Source: Streptomyces ferrugineus (GTDB lineage Bacteria > Actinomycetota > Actinomycetes > Streptomycetales > Streptomycetaceae). From it: a stretch of DNA of 64,000 bases. How positions within the stretch are numbered: the stretch's first letter is position 1; every line of letters begins with the position of its first letter. Positions 37,988 through 49,767 of the stretch are shown here, in pieces. A program made the position numbers and the translations under genes. The notes below the pieces were generated by a model. That model saw only the letters and a list, made by a program, of their open reading frames with translations. It did no database searches and was not told where the DNA came from. Where the stretch lies: the NCBI RefSeq assembly GCF_015160855.1, contig NZ_CP063373.1, forward strand, positions 1,860,001-1,924,000, given 5' to 3'.

Positions 37988-39178
37988 ATGACCGCCCTGA
38001 GCCGCACACTCAGTCGTACGTCCCTAGTCACCGCAGTACTCCTGACCACACCGATCGCCTACGCGGGCGGCGCCTCGGCGGGCACCGCCTGCGCGTCCTC
38101 CGTCCCGTACGTCTCGGGCGAGGGCGGCTACGACACGTACCGCATCCCGGCGACGATCACGACCCCGCGCGGCACGGTGCTGGCCTTCGCCGAGGGCCGG
38201 CACGACGGCGCGGGCGACTCCGGCGACATCGATGTCGTCCTCAGACGGTCCCTCGACGGCGGCTGCACCTGGGGGCCGGTGACGGTGGTCGCCGAGGGGG
38301 ACGGAGACACCCGGGGCAATCCGGCGCCGGTGGTGGATCCGGTCACCGGCGCGGTCGTACTCGTCACCTCCTACAACAGCGGGGAGGTGACGGAGGCACA
38401 GATCATGCGGGGGGAGGTGACGGCGGAGCAGAGCCGACGGGTGTTCGTCCAGCGCAGCGCGGACGACGGACGGCACTTCACGCCCCCGCGCGATGTCACG
38501 AGCGCGGTGAAGCCGCCGAACTGGCGCTGGTACGCGACGGGTCCCGGACACGCGGTCGCGCTCACCCGCGGCAGGCACGCGGGACGGCTGGTCGTGCCGT
38601 CCAACCACTCGGTGGCGCCGGCGGCGGGGTCGTCCGACACGGGGCGGGAGCCGAAGTACTACGGCGCGCACGCCATCTACAGCGACGACGGCGGGCGCAC
38701 CTGGCGGACGGGCTTCGTGGACGACACCTACGACGGCTACAGCAACGCCAACGAATCCACCGCCGCCGAACTCCCCGACGGCAGGCTGTACTTCAACTCC
38801 CGCGACCAGCACGGCACGAGCGCGGGCAACCGCCTCGACAGCGTCTCCAGCGACGGCGGCGAGACCCTGGACCGCCCGTACACGGTCCAGCCCTCGCTGA
38901 ACGACGTGCCGATAGTGGAGGGAAGCGTCCTCCAGCTCCCGGGCACCGGTGCGCCGCTGCTCTTCTCCGGCCCGTCCGTGCCCACGGCCCGTCAGTCGAT
39001 GGCCGTGTGGGGCAGCACGGACGGCGGGGCGACCTTCACGAAGGCGCTGACGCTGTCTCAGCAGCGGGCGGCCTACTCCGACCTGGTGCCGCTCGGACGG
39101 CACACGGTCGGGATTCTGTACGAGACGGGGGTGACGGGGCCGTACGAGACGATCGAGTTCCGTCGGGTGCCAGTATGA
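37988..39178 (+). CDS. Secreted exo-alpha-sialidase (GH33-like)
   Basis: This is a 396-residue six-bladed propeller enzyme that releases terminal sialic acids from glycoconjugates outside the cell. The signal peptide ends near AYAGGASA (about residue 30). The N-terminal YRIP motif (Arg of the carboxylate-binding triad) is in YDTYRIPATI. Asp-box motifs recur: RSLDGGCTW, RSADDGRHF, YSDDGGRTW, SSDGGETL and STDGGATF. The Tyr/Glu region is near NANESTAAELPDG. A GGGAG ribosome-binding site precedes the ATG. The DHDPS/NAL-family lyase at 43188-44120 could act on the product. Confidence 0.92.
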   Translation: MTALSRTLSRTSLVTAVLLTTPIAYAGGASAGTACASSVPYVSGEGGYDTYRIPATITTPRGTVLAFAEGRHDGAGDSGDIDVVLRRSLDGGCTWGPVTVVAEGDGDTRGNPAPVVDPVTGAVVLVTSYNSGEVTEAQIMRGEVTAEQSRRVFVQRSADDGRHFTPPRDVTSAVKPPNWRWYATGPGHAVALTRGRHAGRLVVPSNHSVAPAAGSSDTGREPKYYGAHAIYSDDGGRTWRTGFVDDTYDGYSNANESTAAELPDGRLYFNSRDQHGTSAGNRLDSVSSDGGETLDRPYTVQPSLNDVPIVEGSVLQLPGTGAPLLFSGPSVPTARQSMAVWGSTDGGATFTKALTLSQQRAAYSDLVPLGRHTVGILYETGVTGPYETIEFRRVPV

Positions 39179-39345
39179 GGACAACGGCCGGCTCGGCATG
39201 CTCATCGAGATCGAGCGCCCGCCCCGGGACGCGGCTGCCGCTGCGGGTGGCCGCGGTCAACTACCGCGCTTTCCGGGGCATGCTGATGAAATCGTCCATC
39301 TACTTCGAAGGCGCCGCCGACATCGCCGTGGGCAGTCACGAGTGA
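39179..39345 (+). pseudogene. Decayed gene fragment, unknown origin
   Basis: Directly after the sialidase stop the DNA looks coding in two different frames. The first half reads YEDNGRLGMLIEIERPP in one frame, and the second half reads VNYRAFRGMLMKSSIYFEGAADIA in another, ending at 39345. Neither has its own ribosome-binding site. A frameshifted remnant is the simplest reading. A short translated frame from the ATG at 39175, which overlaps the sialidase stop, is an alternative. Confidence 0.35.
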
Positions 39346-39421
39346 GGAGGCCGGGCGGACCTTCGGCGAACCACTCCGGAGCGTGGCCCGCACCACCGCG
39401 AATCGACGCGGGAGGCCGGCC

Positions 39422-39705
39422 ATGAACACCCTGCTGCTGGTGAACGCGCTGTGCTTCCTCTTCGGCGCGACGATGTACATGGGCACCATGTGTGCCGGCG
39501 GTGCCTGGCCGGTATCACGCTGCTCACCTGGGTCGGGCAGGGGATCATCATCCCGGTCAACAAGCGGATCCGGGGCGGCCGGTTCGACGGCCAGGCCGGG
39601 CCCACCCCGCAGAACGGTGACGGCCGCGCCGGGCGGGTCCCGAGGCCGCTGACGACGACGCCTTACGGCGCTTCCGGGAAGGTAAGCCCCGGTGAGTTGC
39701 GGTGA
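39422..39705 (+). pseudogene. Membrane-protein gene with internal deletion
   Basis: A good start (GGGAGG 6 bases before the ATG) opens MNTLLLVNALCFLFGATMYM, a first membrane helix. After GTM (about 39490) the frame shifts, and the neighbouring frame continues LAGITLLTWVGQGIIIPVNK, a typical last helix and cytosolic end. The middle of the protein is missing. The gene has lost an internal segment and is unlikely to be functional. The family is not identified with confidence (DUF1772-like membrane protein is a guess). Confidence 0.55.
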
Positions 39706-39721
39706 GTTGCCAGAAGCCCGG

Positions 39722-42700
39722 TCATCTTCCGCGATGGCTGTTCAGCGCCCGCTTCCCCATCCGCTCCCAGAACAGCCTCAGTTCGGCGAGGTCCGTGCCC
39801 CGTTGCCAGCGCGCCTCGGGGCGCGCAAGGGATCGCCACCGCGACCGCGACAGCAGGGTCAACTGAGCCCGGCAGAAGGCCTCGGACAGCTCCGGGCGGT
39901 AGCCGTCCAGCCCCGAGGGAGGATAGGGACACAGCTCGAAGGCGCAGTCGTCGCGGCAATTGGAGCCGGCGTGAGCGGCGGCCGTACGCACGAGGGAGCG
40001 GCCCGGGGCGAGAGGGCGGCGGTCCTTGGTCAGGCACGGCGGCAGCTCCGGCCGTGCGGTGCGGTGCAGGCGCCGCAGCCGGTCCTTGGGCCAGTCGCCG
40101 CGGCCGGCGAGGTTGAGCAGCAGCATGGCGTCGGCGAGGAGCTGCTGGGCGCGCGGATGCAGGGTGCTCCAGCCGGTGGAGGGCGGAATCCACAGCTGGT
40201 GCTTGCGCACCTCCCCGCCCCCGGCCGGCTGGGAACCGACGTGCGCGGACACACCGGACTCGTCGATCCACAGGAACCGCTCGGGCCGACGGGTCATCAG
40301 GGTCCACACACAGAGCTCGGCGGCGGCCTCGACGAAGGGGTGCTGCGGCGCGCCGTCGGGGAGCGCGAGCCACTGACGTACCTGTGCCGCCGGGTCGAAG
40401 CCGTGATCCTCGGGGCCCGCGGCCGCACTCGCGCCGTCGGGCAGCTCCCACAGCGTCAGCGCGTGCAGCAGCGTGACGCGGGTGAACCAGAACCGGGAGC
40501 GTCTGAGCATGTCCCAGGCCTGTTCGCTGAGGTACTCGCGGGCCTGGGGACGGGCGTGCGGATGGCGGGCACGGCGGTTGGCCGCGTACTTGAAGCCCTG
40601 GGCGAGGGCGATCTCCAGGGTGAGGTCCAGGCCGGAGCCGTCGTCGTCCTCGTCGCAGGCCCTGATCCGCCGCACCCAGCTCTCCAGGATCTCGTACGGG
40701 GTGTCGTGGTGACGGCGGGTGGTGACGGAGCCCACGAGCAGGGGGATCAGCCAGGCGCACAGCACATTGTCCCGCCACTTGTGTTCCTCCTCCTCACGTT
40801 CCTCCTCCTCACGCCTGCGCAGCCGCGCGATGTCGTCCTGCGTGCCGTCGGGCCCATCGGCTCCGGGGTCGCCCTGCCGCGCGGCCTTGTCGTCCCACAG
40901 CTCCACCAGCCACTCCGGTCTGCGTCCCAGCGGCTGTTCACGGATGATCTGAGGGCCGCGCAGCCGTGGCTCGAGCACCTCGAAGGCGCTGTCGCCGCCC
41001 GAGCCGATCTCCTGCGCGATGGCGACCCGTACGTCGTGCGACGGCTCCATACGCCCGATCTCGAAGAGTTCCGCATACGCGGGCTGAAGGGACTGGCGGC
41101 GGGCGACGCTGCGCACGGCCTCACCGAAGCGGGAGACCAGCAGTGCCTTGGCCGCGCGGAGCGTGTGCGGGTCGCGCGCCCGCAGATCCGACCACGACGT
41201 CGTCAGTTCCATGGCGATACGGTGCTGCTGCGGGTCCGCGGCGACGCTGTCGATCTCCAGGGCGGCGGCGTACAGCTCGAGCGCCTTGGTGTGCAGGGTG
41301 CGGCCGAACACGTGCCGTGGATCGACCGCCTCCTCGGGGCGCCCGGCGTTCTGGTGGCCGTCGGCGCTCCGGTGGCCGGTGATGGCCGACTGCGCCCGGC
41401 CTGCCGCGCGCAGCAGGAGGTCCCGCGCCGCGGCCACCGGACACCAGGTGCGGTCGCCCGCGGGGGCGGCCGCGTGTGGGCAGGAGCCCTCCGGCGTACG
41501 GGAGTAGAGCACCAGGGCGATCAGCAGTTCGCGACCCGGGCTCGCCAGCGCCGCCGGGAAGTACGAGCCCTCCGTGGGCTCTTCGGGCATGCGCGGATGG
41601 ATCACCGCGTTCATGAACCGGGCCCCCAGATGGGCCTGGATCACGCTGTGCTGGAACCGCACGCGGTCCCCGTCGAGTTCGACCAGGCCCATACGGGTGC
41701 CCCAGTGCGCGGCCAGGCGGATGTCCATCCGGCTTGCCTGGGCCCGCTTGGCCAGCTCCCGGAGGATCTCCGGGAAGCGGGAGCCTGCCGGATCGTGTTC
41801 GTGGACCACATCGGTGATACGGATCTCGGCCGCGTCGACGGCCAGCGCCGCGCACGCCAGCGCCGACAGGTAGTCCAGCATCACCCTGCGTTCGTCCCGG
41901 CCGAGCGGCAGCTGCGGGGAGAGGCGTCCGGCGACGAGGGCGCTCAGCCATGTGTCGAGCAGGTGCAGCCGCAACGCCGCCCGGTCGCCGCCGCGTGTCT
42001 CCACGCCCTCCTCGAACCGGCCGCTGAGGGCGCGTTCCAGGAGGCCCTCCTCGTGCAGGTCGCGCGCGACCTGCAGATAAGTCGGGGCCTCGGCGATCTC
42101 GGCCTTCTCCACGATCCAGTCGAGCCGCTGCCGGTCCTCCCAGGCGGTGCCGGAGGAGATGTAGGCCAGGGCCGCCTCCTCGCTGAGCGGTTCCAGATCG
42201 GTCAGCGAGGCGTCCAGGCCACGCAGCGCGTCGTGCGGGCGCGAGGTGATGATGAGCGGCAGGCGCTCGTCGTTGGCACGGCGGATCGCCAGCCGGATGA
42301 CCGTGTCCCGCTCCTCCTCCTGGTTGTCCTCCGTCAGGGCGTCCTCGAGGCCGTCCGCCAGCACCACGATGCGGCCCTGCTGGCACAGCCGCTGCCACAC
42401 CTTCTCCGCCTCGCTCTCGGATCGGATGTGCTCCTGCACCTCTCGCTTGAAGCGGTCGTACGCCAACTGCCGGAAGTCCAGATCGCTCCCCGCGGCGCGC
42501 AGCCGCAGCGGGACAGGCACCGCCTTGCGCTGTGCCAGCCGCTCCGTGAGAAGCACGAGCAGCGCGGTCTTGCCCGCACCGATGCCGCCGACCACCACAT
42601 GGGCGCGACGGAACCGGCTGTCCCGCAGATCCTCCATGAGCACGTCGCACAACTGGTCCCGACCGACCACCCGCCCGAAGATGCCGCCCGCCGTCTCCAC

Positions 42701-43135
42701 CAGATCGAGTGGTGCCTCCCGGGCCTTCCTGAGGTACGCCCCGCTCACCCGCCGGAAGCGGAAGAAGAGGTAGGTGAAGGTGGCCAGGGCCAGGGTGAGC
42801 AGGGGAGTGAGGACGCCGGACAGGATGCTGCAGGCCTGCCCGTCGTCCTTGCACTGGCTCTCCCACTCCTTGAGGAGCCAGTCCGCTTCGCCCACTGCGG
42901 CCGCGGCCACGCCGATCAGGAACAGCTCGGCGAGTGCGCCCAGCACGGTCAGGGCGAGGACCGGGTAGTACCAGCGGCTCTTGCGGACCCGCCAAGTGCG
43001 GGCCGGCTCGGAGCCCCGTCGGGTCAGTTGGGAGGTGGAGGTCCGGCGGAGGTTCACGTCACGTGAGGTTCCATGCGGAACTCCCGGGGATTCCCTCCCG
43101 GCCAGGGGTTTCGTCCTCTGCCGACCGGCTTTCAC
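39722..43135 (-). CDS. Membrane-anchored NACHT-type NTPase
   Basis: This protein has up to 1137 residues. Two membrane helices (about residues 57-80 and 105-126) precede a P-loop domain: Walker A GGIGAGKT at 183-190, Walker B IVVLADGLED with Asp261, and LIITSRP at 294-300, the NACHT/STAND pattern. The rest (~800 residues) is mostly helical, with an acidic/basic stretch REEEEREEEEH near residue 770 and a C-terminal Cys cluster (CRDDCAFELCPYP) that could bind metal. It may be a membrane-tethered sensor or conflict protein. No enzymatic effector domain is seen. The frame opens at GTG 43135; a GTG at 43057 would start 26 residues later. Flanking genes look unrelated. Confidence 0.82.
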   Translation of the reverse strand: MKAGRQRTKPLAGRESPGVPHGTSRDVNLRRTSTSQLTRRGSEPARTWRVRKSRWYYPVLALTVLGALAELFLIGVAAAAVGEADWLLKEWESQCKDDGQACSILSGVLTPLLTLALATFTYLFFRFRRVSGAYLRKAREAPLDLVETAGGIFGRVVGRDQLCDVLMEDLRDSRFRRAHVVVGGIGAGKTALLVLLTERLAQRKAVPVPLRLRAAGSDLDFRQLAYDRFKREVQEHIRSESEAEKVWQRLCQQGRIVVLADGLEDALTEDNQEEERDTVIRLAIRRANDERLPLIITSRPHDALRGLDASLTDLEPLSEEAALAYISSGTAWEDRQRLDWIVEKAEIAEAPTYLQVARDLHEEGLLERALSGRFEEGVETRGGDRAALRLHLLDTWLSALVAGRLSPQLPLGRDERRVMLDYLSALACAALAVDAAEIRITDVVHEHDPAGSRFPEILRELAKRAQASRMDIRLAAHWGTRMGLVELDGDRVRFQHSVIQAHLGARFMNAVIHPRMPEEPTEGSYFPAALASPGRELLIALVLYSRTPEGSCPHAAAPAGDRTWCPVAAARDLLLRAAGRAQSAITGHRSADGHQNAGRPEEAVDPRHVFGRTLHTKALELYAAALEIDSVAADPQQHRIAMELTTSWSDLRARDPHTLRAAKALLVSRFGEAVRSVARRQSLQPAYAELFEIGRMEPSHDVRVAIAQEIGSGGDSAFEVLEPRLRGPQIIREQPLGRRPEWLVELWDDKAARQGDPGADGPDGTQDDIARLRRREEEEREEEEHKWRDNVLCAWLIPLLVGSVTTRRHHDTPYEILESWVRRIRACDEDDDGSGLDLTLEIALAQGFKYAANRRARHPHARPQAREYLSEQAWDMLRRSRFWFTRVTLLHALTLWELPDGASAAAGPEDHGFDPAAQVRQWLALPDGAPQHPFVEAAAELCVWTLMTRRPERFLWIDESGVSAHVGSQPAGGGEVRKHQLWIPPSTGWSTLHPRAQQLLADAMLLLNLAGRGDWPKDRLRRLHRTARPELPPCLTKDRRPLAPGRSLVRTAAAHAGSNCRDDCAFELCPYPPSGLDGYRPELSEAFCRAQLTLLSRSRWRSLARPEARWQRGTDLAELRLFWERMGKRALNSHRGR

Positions 43136-43187
43136 CCGTCCGGGCCAGCGAATCAGCGGACCGGAGGACGCCCGTCGGCCCGTCCGC

Positions 43188-44120
43188 TCACAGCAGTCCC
43201 GCCCCGGCCAGGAACTTCCCCACCCGCTCCACCTCCTCCGGCGACAACGGCACCTGAGGCTCCGCCGTCGCCGGACAGTCGATCACCCCCCGCAGACACA
43301 GCGCCGCCTTGAACGCCCCCAGCGCCGACGAACTGCCCCCCATCCGCCCGGGATCCCCCACCGTCACCATGCCGAACAGGGCACACAGGCGCTCCTGCTC
43401 CGCGCGAGCCGACTCCAGGTCCCCGGAGCGGTGCAGGTGGACGAGGCGGACGTACCCCGCTGGGTCGACGTTGGCGAGCCCCGGCACCGCCCCGTCCGCG
43501 CCGACCGCGAGCGCCGCGTCGACGATGAGCTCGGAGCCGGTCAGCACGCTGAAGCCCGTGAGCTCGGGCCGGTTGCGGACGCCCACGGCGACCTCGCGGA
43601 AGGCGGCGAGGTCACCGCTGGAGTCCTTCAGACCCGCCAGCGCGCCCTCGGCGGCGAGGTCGAGGACCACCTGGGCGGGGAGTTTGGTGTGGACGGAGGA
43701 CGGGAGGTCGTACGCCACGACCGGCACCGGGGACGCCGCCGCGATCAGACGGTAGTGGCGGGCGATCTCGGCGGGGTGGGTGCGGGCGTAGAAGGGGGCG
43801 GTGGCGACGACCGCGTCCGCGCCCGCCTCCGTGACCTCCCGTACGTGGTCCAGGACCCTCGGCGTCGTCATGTCGATCACGCCCGCCAGCACGGGCAGCC
43901 GGCCGGCCACATGCCGTACCGCCGTCTCCACCACCAGCCGCCGCTGCCGGTCCGTCAGATACGCCACCTCCGACGTCGAGCCGAGCACGAACAGTCCGTG
44001 CACCCCGCCCTCCATCAGATGGTCGATCAGCCTGCGCAGCGACGGGACGTCCACCTCGCGGTCCGGTGTCAGGGGCGTGCAGACGGGTGGGACGACACCG
44101 GTGAGCGGGGTGGGGATCAT
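43188..44120 (-). CDS. DHDPS/N-acetylneuraminate lyase-family aldolase
   Basis: This 310-residue class I aldolase has the family features: pyruvate-binding GSTSEVAYLT, the Tyr loop VVAYDLPSSV and Schiff-base Lys in LAGLKDSSGD. The family includes dihydrodipicolinate synthase, N-acetylneuraminate lyase and keto-deoxy-sugar-acid aldolases. A biosynthetic DapA role is unlikely, because the gene closes an ABC-importer operon (2-base gap to the ATPase gene). A catabolic aldolase for the imported compound is the best inference. With a secreted sialidase 4 kb away, sialic acid is a candidate substrate. Confidence 0.85.
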   Translation of the reverse strand: MIPTPLTGVVPPVCTPLTPDREVDVPSLRRLIDHLMEGGVHGLFVLGSTSEVAYLTDRQRRLVVETAVRHVAGRLPVLAGVIDMTTPRVLDHVREVTEAGADAVVATAPFYARTHPAEIARHYRLIAAASPVPVVAYDLPSSVHTKLPAQVVLDLAAEGALAGLKDSSGDLAAFREVAVGVRNRPELTGFSVLTGSELIVDAALAVGADGAVPGLANVDPAGYVRLVHLHRSGDLESARAEQERLCALFGMVTVGDPGRMGGSSSALGAFKAALCLRGVIDCPATAEPQVPLSPEEVERVGKFLAGAGLL

Positions 44121-44122
44121 GA

Positions 44123-45142
44123 TCAAGGCTCCCTGGAACTGTGGCTCTGTCGTACGAGGTCGCGCGTCGCCTCGCCCTCCTCCACCGGATGGTGACACCT
44201 GTAACGGTGCCCGGCGCCCGACGCGGCCGAGAAGTCCGGCATCAGCTCCGCACATACCCCGTCCGCCTTCCAGCACCTGGTCCGGAAGGGGCACCCGCTC
44301 GGCGGTCGGGTCGCCGACGGGACCGGGCCGACCAGCGGGATCGGGTCGATGGGGTCCAGCAGGCCGGGGGTCGCGGAGAAGAGGGCGCGGGTGTACGGGT
44401 GCCGGGAGCCGTCGGTGACGTCGGCCGCCGGGGCTTCCTCGACGATCCGGCCCAGGTACATCGTGATCACGCGGTCGCTCATCCGGCGTACCGTCTGGAT
44501 GTCGTGCGAGACGAAGACCAGGGCCAGGCCCAGCCGCTCCTTCAGATCGAGGAGGAGGTTCAGGATCTGGGCGCGCACCGACACGTCCAGCGCGCTCGTC
44601 GGCTCGTCCGCCACCACCAGGTCGGGGTCCAGCGCCAGTGCGCGGGCGATGGCGACGCGCTGACGCTGACCGCCCGACAGCTGGCCGGGCAACGCGTCGG
44701 TCAGGGCGCGGGGAAGGCCGACCAGGGACATCAACTCCCTCACCCTGTCCTCGCGTTCGCGCTTGGTGCCGCGTTCGTGCACGTCCAGCGGGTCCCGCAG
44801 TATCTGGCGGACCGGCAGGCGGCGGTTCAGCGCCGTCGACGGGTCCTGGAAGATCATGCCGGTGCCGGCGCCCACCGTCGTCCTGCGCTCGGCCGCGCTC
44901 ATGGTCCACAGGTCCCGCCCCCGCAGGGCCACCGTCCCGGACGTCGGCCGCTGCACCCCGACCAGCACCTTCGCCAGCGTCGACTTCCCGCACCCGGACT
45001 CGCCGACCACGCCCACCGTCTCGCCGGGCGCGATGACGAGATCGGCGCCGGTCAGGGCGTACACCTTGTCCCGGGTGAACAGGCCGCCGCTGCGCGCCTT
45101 GTGCACGACGTGCGCGTCGGACACTTCCACCAGCGCGTTCAC
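44123..45142 (-). CDS. ABC importer ATPase (DppF/OppF type)
   Basis: This 339-residue ATPase has Walker A GESGCGKST, the signature [15 protein letters not shown] and Walker B LVVADEPTSALD. The C-terminal oligopeptide-transporter extension has the Cys motif (CPFRTRCWKADGVC) typical of the group. The GTG at 45142 has a GGGGGAG ribosome-binding site. It is the second ATPase of a peptide-type importer, fourth in the operon. The small direct repeats CGGACTCACCGGACTCACCG lie just upstream. Confidence 0.92.
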   Translation of the reverse strand: MNALVEVSDAHVVHKARSGGLFTRDKVYALTGADLVIAPGETVGVVGESGCGKSTLAKVLVGVQRPTSGTVALRGRDLWTMSAAERRTTVGAGTGMIFQDPSTALNRRLPVRQILRDPLDVHERGTKREREDRVRELMSLVGLPRALTDALPGQLSGGQRQRVAIARALALDPDLVVADEPTSALDVSVRAQILNLLLDLKERLGLALVFVSHDIQTVRRMSDRVITMYLGRIVEEAPAADVTDGSRHPYTRALFSATPGLLDPIDPIPLVGPVPSATRPPSGCPFRTRCWKADGVCAELMPDFSAASGAGHRYRCHHPVEEGEATRDLVRQSHSSREP

Positions 45143-45183
45143 CGGACTCCCCCCACTGACCGGACTCACCGGACTCACCGAAC

Positions 45184-47168
<1,985 letters not shown>

Positions 47169-47172
<4 letters not shown>

Positions 47173-48128
47173 GTCGCCTCCCGCAGTCGCGGGTTGACCA
47201 GCAGATACAGGATGTCGATGACGAGGTTGACGACGACGAAGCCGATCGCCGTGGTGAGGACGACGCCCTGGACGACCGCCGGGTCACCGTTCTTCACCGC
47301 CTCGATCATCAGCTTCCCCATCCCGGGCAGGGAGAAGATCGTCTCGATGACGACCGCGCCGCCGAGGAGATAGCCGACGCGCAGACCGAGGACGGTGAGC
47401 GGGTTGATGAGGGCGTTGCGCAGGACGTTCCGGCCGACGACCACCCGCGGCGGCAGGCCACTGCCGATCGCCGTACGCACGTAGTCCTTGTCCAGCTCCT
47501 CCACCACCGAGGTGCGCACGATGCGGGTCAGCTGCGCCGCCACCGGCAGCGACAGCGCGAAGGCCGGCAGGGTCATCGTCCTGAGCCAGCCGGTGAAGGA
47601 GTCGGCCGGGTTGATGTAGCCGCCGGTCGGGAACCAGCCGAGGTCGACGGCGAGGTACTGGATCATCAGCAGCGCCAGCCAGAAGCCGGGGGCCGCGACC
47701 CCGGTGAGGGAGACGACGCGGATGATCTGGTCGGGCAGGCGGTCGCGGTAGATGGCGGCCGTCACGCCGCCGATCAGCGACAGGACGACCGCGATGCCGA
47801 GCCCCAGGAAGGTGAGCTGGAGGGTGAGCGGCAGCGCGGTGGTGACCTGGTCGACGACCGGCGCCCGGGTCAGGGCGCTGATGCCCATGTCCCCGTGGAG
47901 CAGATCGCCGACGAAGGCGACGTAGCGGACGGGCAGGGGATCCAGCAGGCCGTTCTGCTCGCGGAAGTCGTGCAGCTGCTGGGGCGTGGGGTTGGCGCCC
48001 TGGAAGAACGCGGACGCCGGGTCGACGTCCGAGAACCGCATGACCAGGAACACGAACAGCACGATGCCGAGCATCAGCGGCACGAGCAGGGCGATGCGAC
48101 GGGCCAGGATCCGGAGGACGGTGACCAC
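47169..48128 (-). CDS. ABC importer permease (DppB type)
   Basis: This 319-residue inner-membrane permease has six helices, a conserved N-terminal RRIALLVPLMLGI and the coupling loop (YVRTAIGSGLPPRVVVGRNV). It pairs with the permease half of the next gene to form the channel. It starts with GTG, 10 bases after the binding-protein gene, and its stop overlaps the fusion gene. Confidence 0.92.
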
Positions 48129-48138
48129 GTGAGGACTC

Positions 48139-49767
48139 CTAGGCCCACTTGGCCTGGAGGAGGTTGATGCCGGGATACGGCTGTGCCCTTATACCGGTGA
48201 GCTGCTGGGGGTTCCAGGCCGTCATCAGCTCGTTGTGGACGACCGGGTAGAGCACCGCCTGCTCGGCGACGACGTCGATGTAGTCCTGGACCATCGTCTT
48301 CTTCTTGTCGGTGTCCGGCTCCCGGGTCGCCCGGTCCATGTCCTTGAAGAGCGCCTTGGCGACGGAGTTGTCGGCCCACCGCGTGTACTGCATCCACAGG
48401 TTCTCGGGACCGTAGTTGTAATGCATGATCAGGTCCGCGTCGAGGCCGAACTGGTTGGGGTTCGAGGCCGCGGCGACGACCTGGTAGTCCTGCTTCTGGT
48501 CCATCTTGGTGAAGACGGCCGTCGTCTCCTGCGGGGAGAGGGTGGTCCGCACGCCGATGGCGTCCCAGGACGCCTTGATGGTCGGCAGACAGTCCACGAT
48601 CCAGCTCACGTTGACGGCCAGGATCTCGATCTTCAGCCCGCTGACCCCGGCCTCCTTCAGCAGCGCCTTCGCCTTGTCGGGGTCGTAGTCGTAGACGGTC
48701 TTGGCGCGCCGGTAGCTGGGGTTGGACTCGTTCAGGAAGGACGACGACGCCTTGCCGTGCCCCTTGAGGGCGACCTCGATCATCTTGCCGGTGTCGATGG
48801 CGTAGTGCAGCGCCTGGCGCACGCGGACGTCGTCGAAGGGCTTGTGCTTGGTGTTGAACATCAGGAACAGGTTGTTCATCCCGGCGCCGCCCGCCACCGT
48901 CAGCCCGCCGCTCTCCAGCTGCCCGATGTTGGCGTACGGGATGTTGTCGGCGATCTGCGCGCCCGCGCTGGCGCCCGAGATCCTGGCCACGCGCGGCGCC
49001 GCGTCCACGATCGTCAGCCAGTTCATCTTCTTGAAGGCGGGCTTGCGCGGGCCGTTGTAGTCGGGATACGCCTCGAAGGTGGTGTTGGACTTCGGGTGGT
49101 GCGCGGTCTGCCGGTACGGCCCCGAGCCGATCGCCTTGCCCTTGATGGCGTCGTCCCAGCCGCCCGGCTGGGAGAAGACATGCTTCGGCATGATCTTGGC
49201 GAGGGTGAGCCGCGAAAGCCCGTCCGGGAAGGGGAACTTGAGCACCAGCTCGACGTTCTGCGCGTCGATCTTGCGCACTTCCTTCAGCCAGCTCGCGAAG
49301 AACCCTTTGGCGAGGGTCTGGGTCTTCGGGTCGAGGATCCGGTCGAAGACGAAGACGACATCGTCGGCCGTGACGGGCTTGCCGTCATGGAACTTGGCGC
49401 CCGCGCGCAGGGTGAACTTCCAGGACGTGGCGTTGGGGTCGGCCGGCACCTGGGTGGCGAGGGCGGCGTAGGGCTCGCGGGAGATCGGATCGGTGTCGAG
49501 GAGCCCCTCGTAGATGTGGTTGTTGGCGGCCATGCAGAAGGCGGACGCCGTCTGGGTGGGGTCCCAGCTGCCGTCGTTGCCGTAGCCGATCACCGCGGTG
49601 AGCGTCCGGTTCTGGCCGCCGCCCCCGCCGGTCTCGTTCGTGGACTGGGGCCCCGACGAACAGGCCGACAGCGACGCGGAGACGGCGGTGGCCGCGCCCA
49701 GCGCGCCGGTGTACTTCAGGAACGACCGGCGGTGCAGCGCCGGCACGTCGTGGGTCACGTCGCGCAC
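48139..49767 (-). CDS. Substrate-binding lipoprotein of the ABC importer (SBP family 5)
   Basis: This is a 542-residue extracytoplasmic binding protein. The N-terminus has a twin-arginine-like signal (HRRSFLKYTG) and a lipobox (SLSAC), so it is probably a Tat-exported lipoprotein. The SBP_bac_5 core includes WKFTLRAGAKFHDGKPVTADDVVF. The family binds peptides, nickel, opines or, in some bacteria, sialic acid, so the ligand cannot be read here. The GTG start follows GGAGGAC. It is the first gene of the operon. Confidence 0.93.
   Translation of the reverse strand: MRDVTHDVPALHRRSFLKYTGALGAATAVSASLSACSSGPQSTNETGGGGGQNRTLTAVIGYGNDGSWDPTQTASAFCMAANNHIYEGLLDTDPISREPYAALATQVPADPNATSWKFTLRAGAKFHDGKPVTADDVVFVFDRILDPKTQTLAKGFFASWLKEVRKIDAQNVELVLKFPFPDGLSRLTLAKIMPKHVFSQPGGWDDAIKGKAIGSGPYRQTAHHPKSNTTFEAYPDYNGPRKPAFKKMNWLTIVDAAPRVARISGASAGAQIADNIPYANIGQLESGGLTVAGGAGMNNLFLMFNTKHKPFDDVRVRQALHYAIDTGKMIEVALKGHGKASSSFLNESNPSYRRAKTVYDYDPDKAKALLKEAGVSGLKIEILAVNVSWIVDCLPTIKASWDAIGVRTTLSPQETTAVFTKMDQKQDYQVVAAASNPNQFGLDADLIMHYNYGPENLWMQYTRWADNSVAKALFKDMDRATREPDTDKKKTMVQDYIDVVAEQAVLYPVVHNELMTAWNPQQLTGIRAQPYPGINLLQAKWA

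Noticed and set aside
39692-43066. 1124-residue plus-strand frame opposite the NACHT gene
   Set aside because: It has no recognisable domain and a composition dominated by Arg, Gly and Ala, typical of antisense shadows; the minus strand carries clear Walker motifs.
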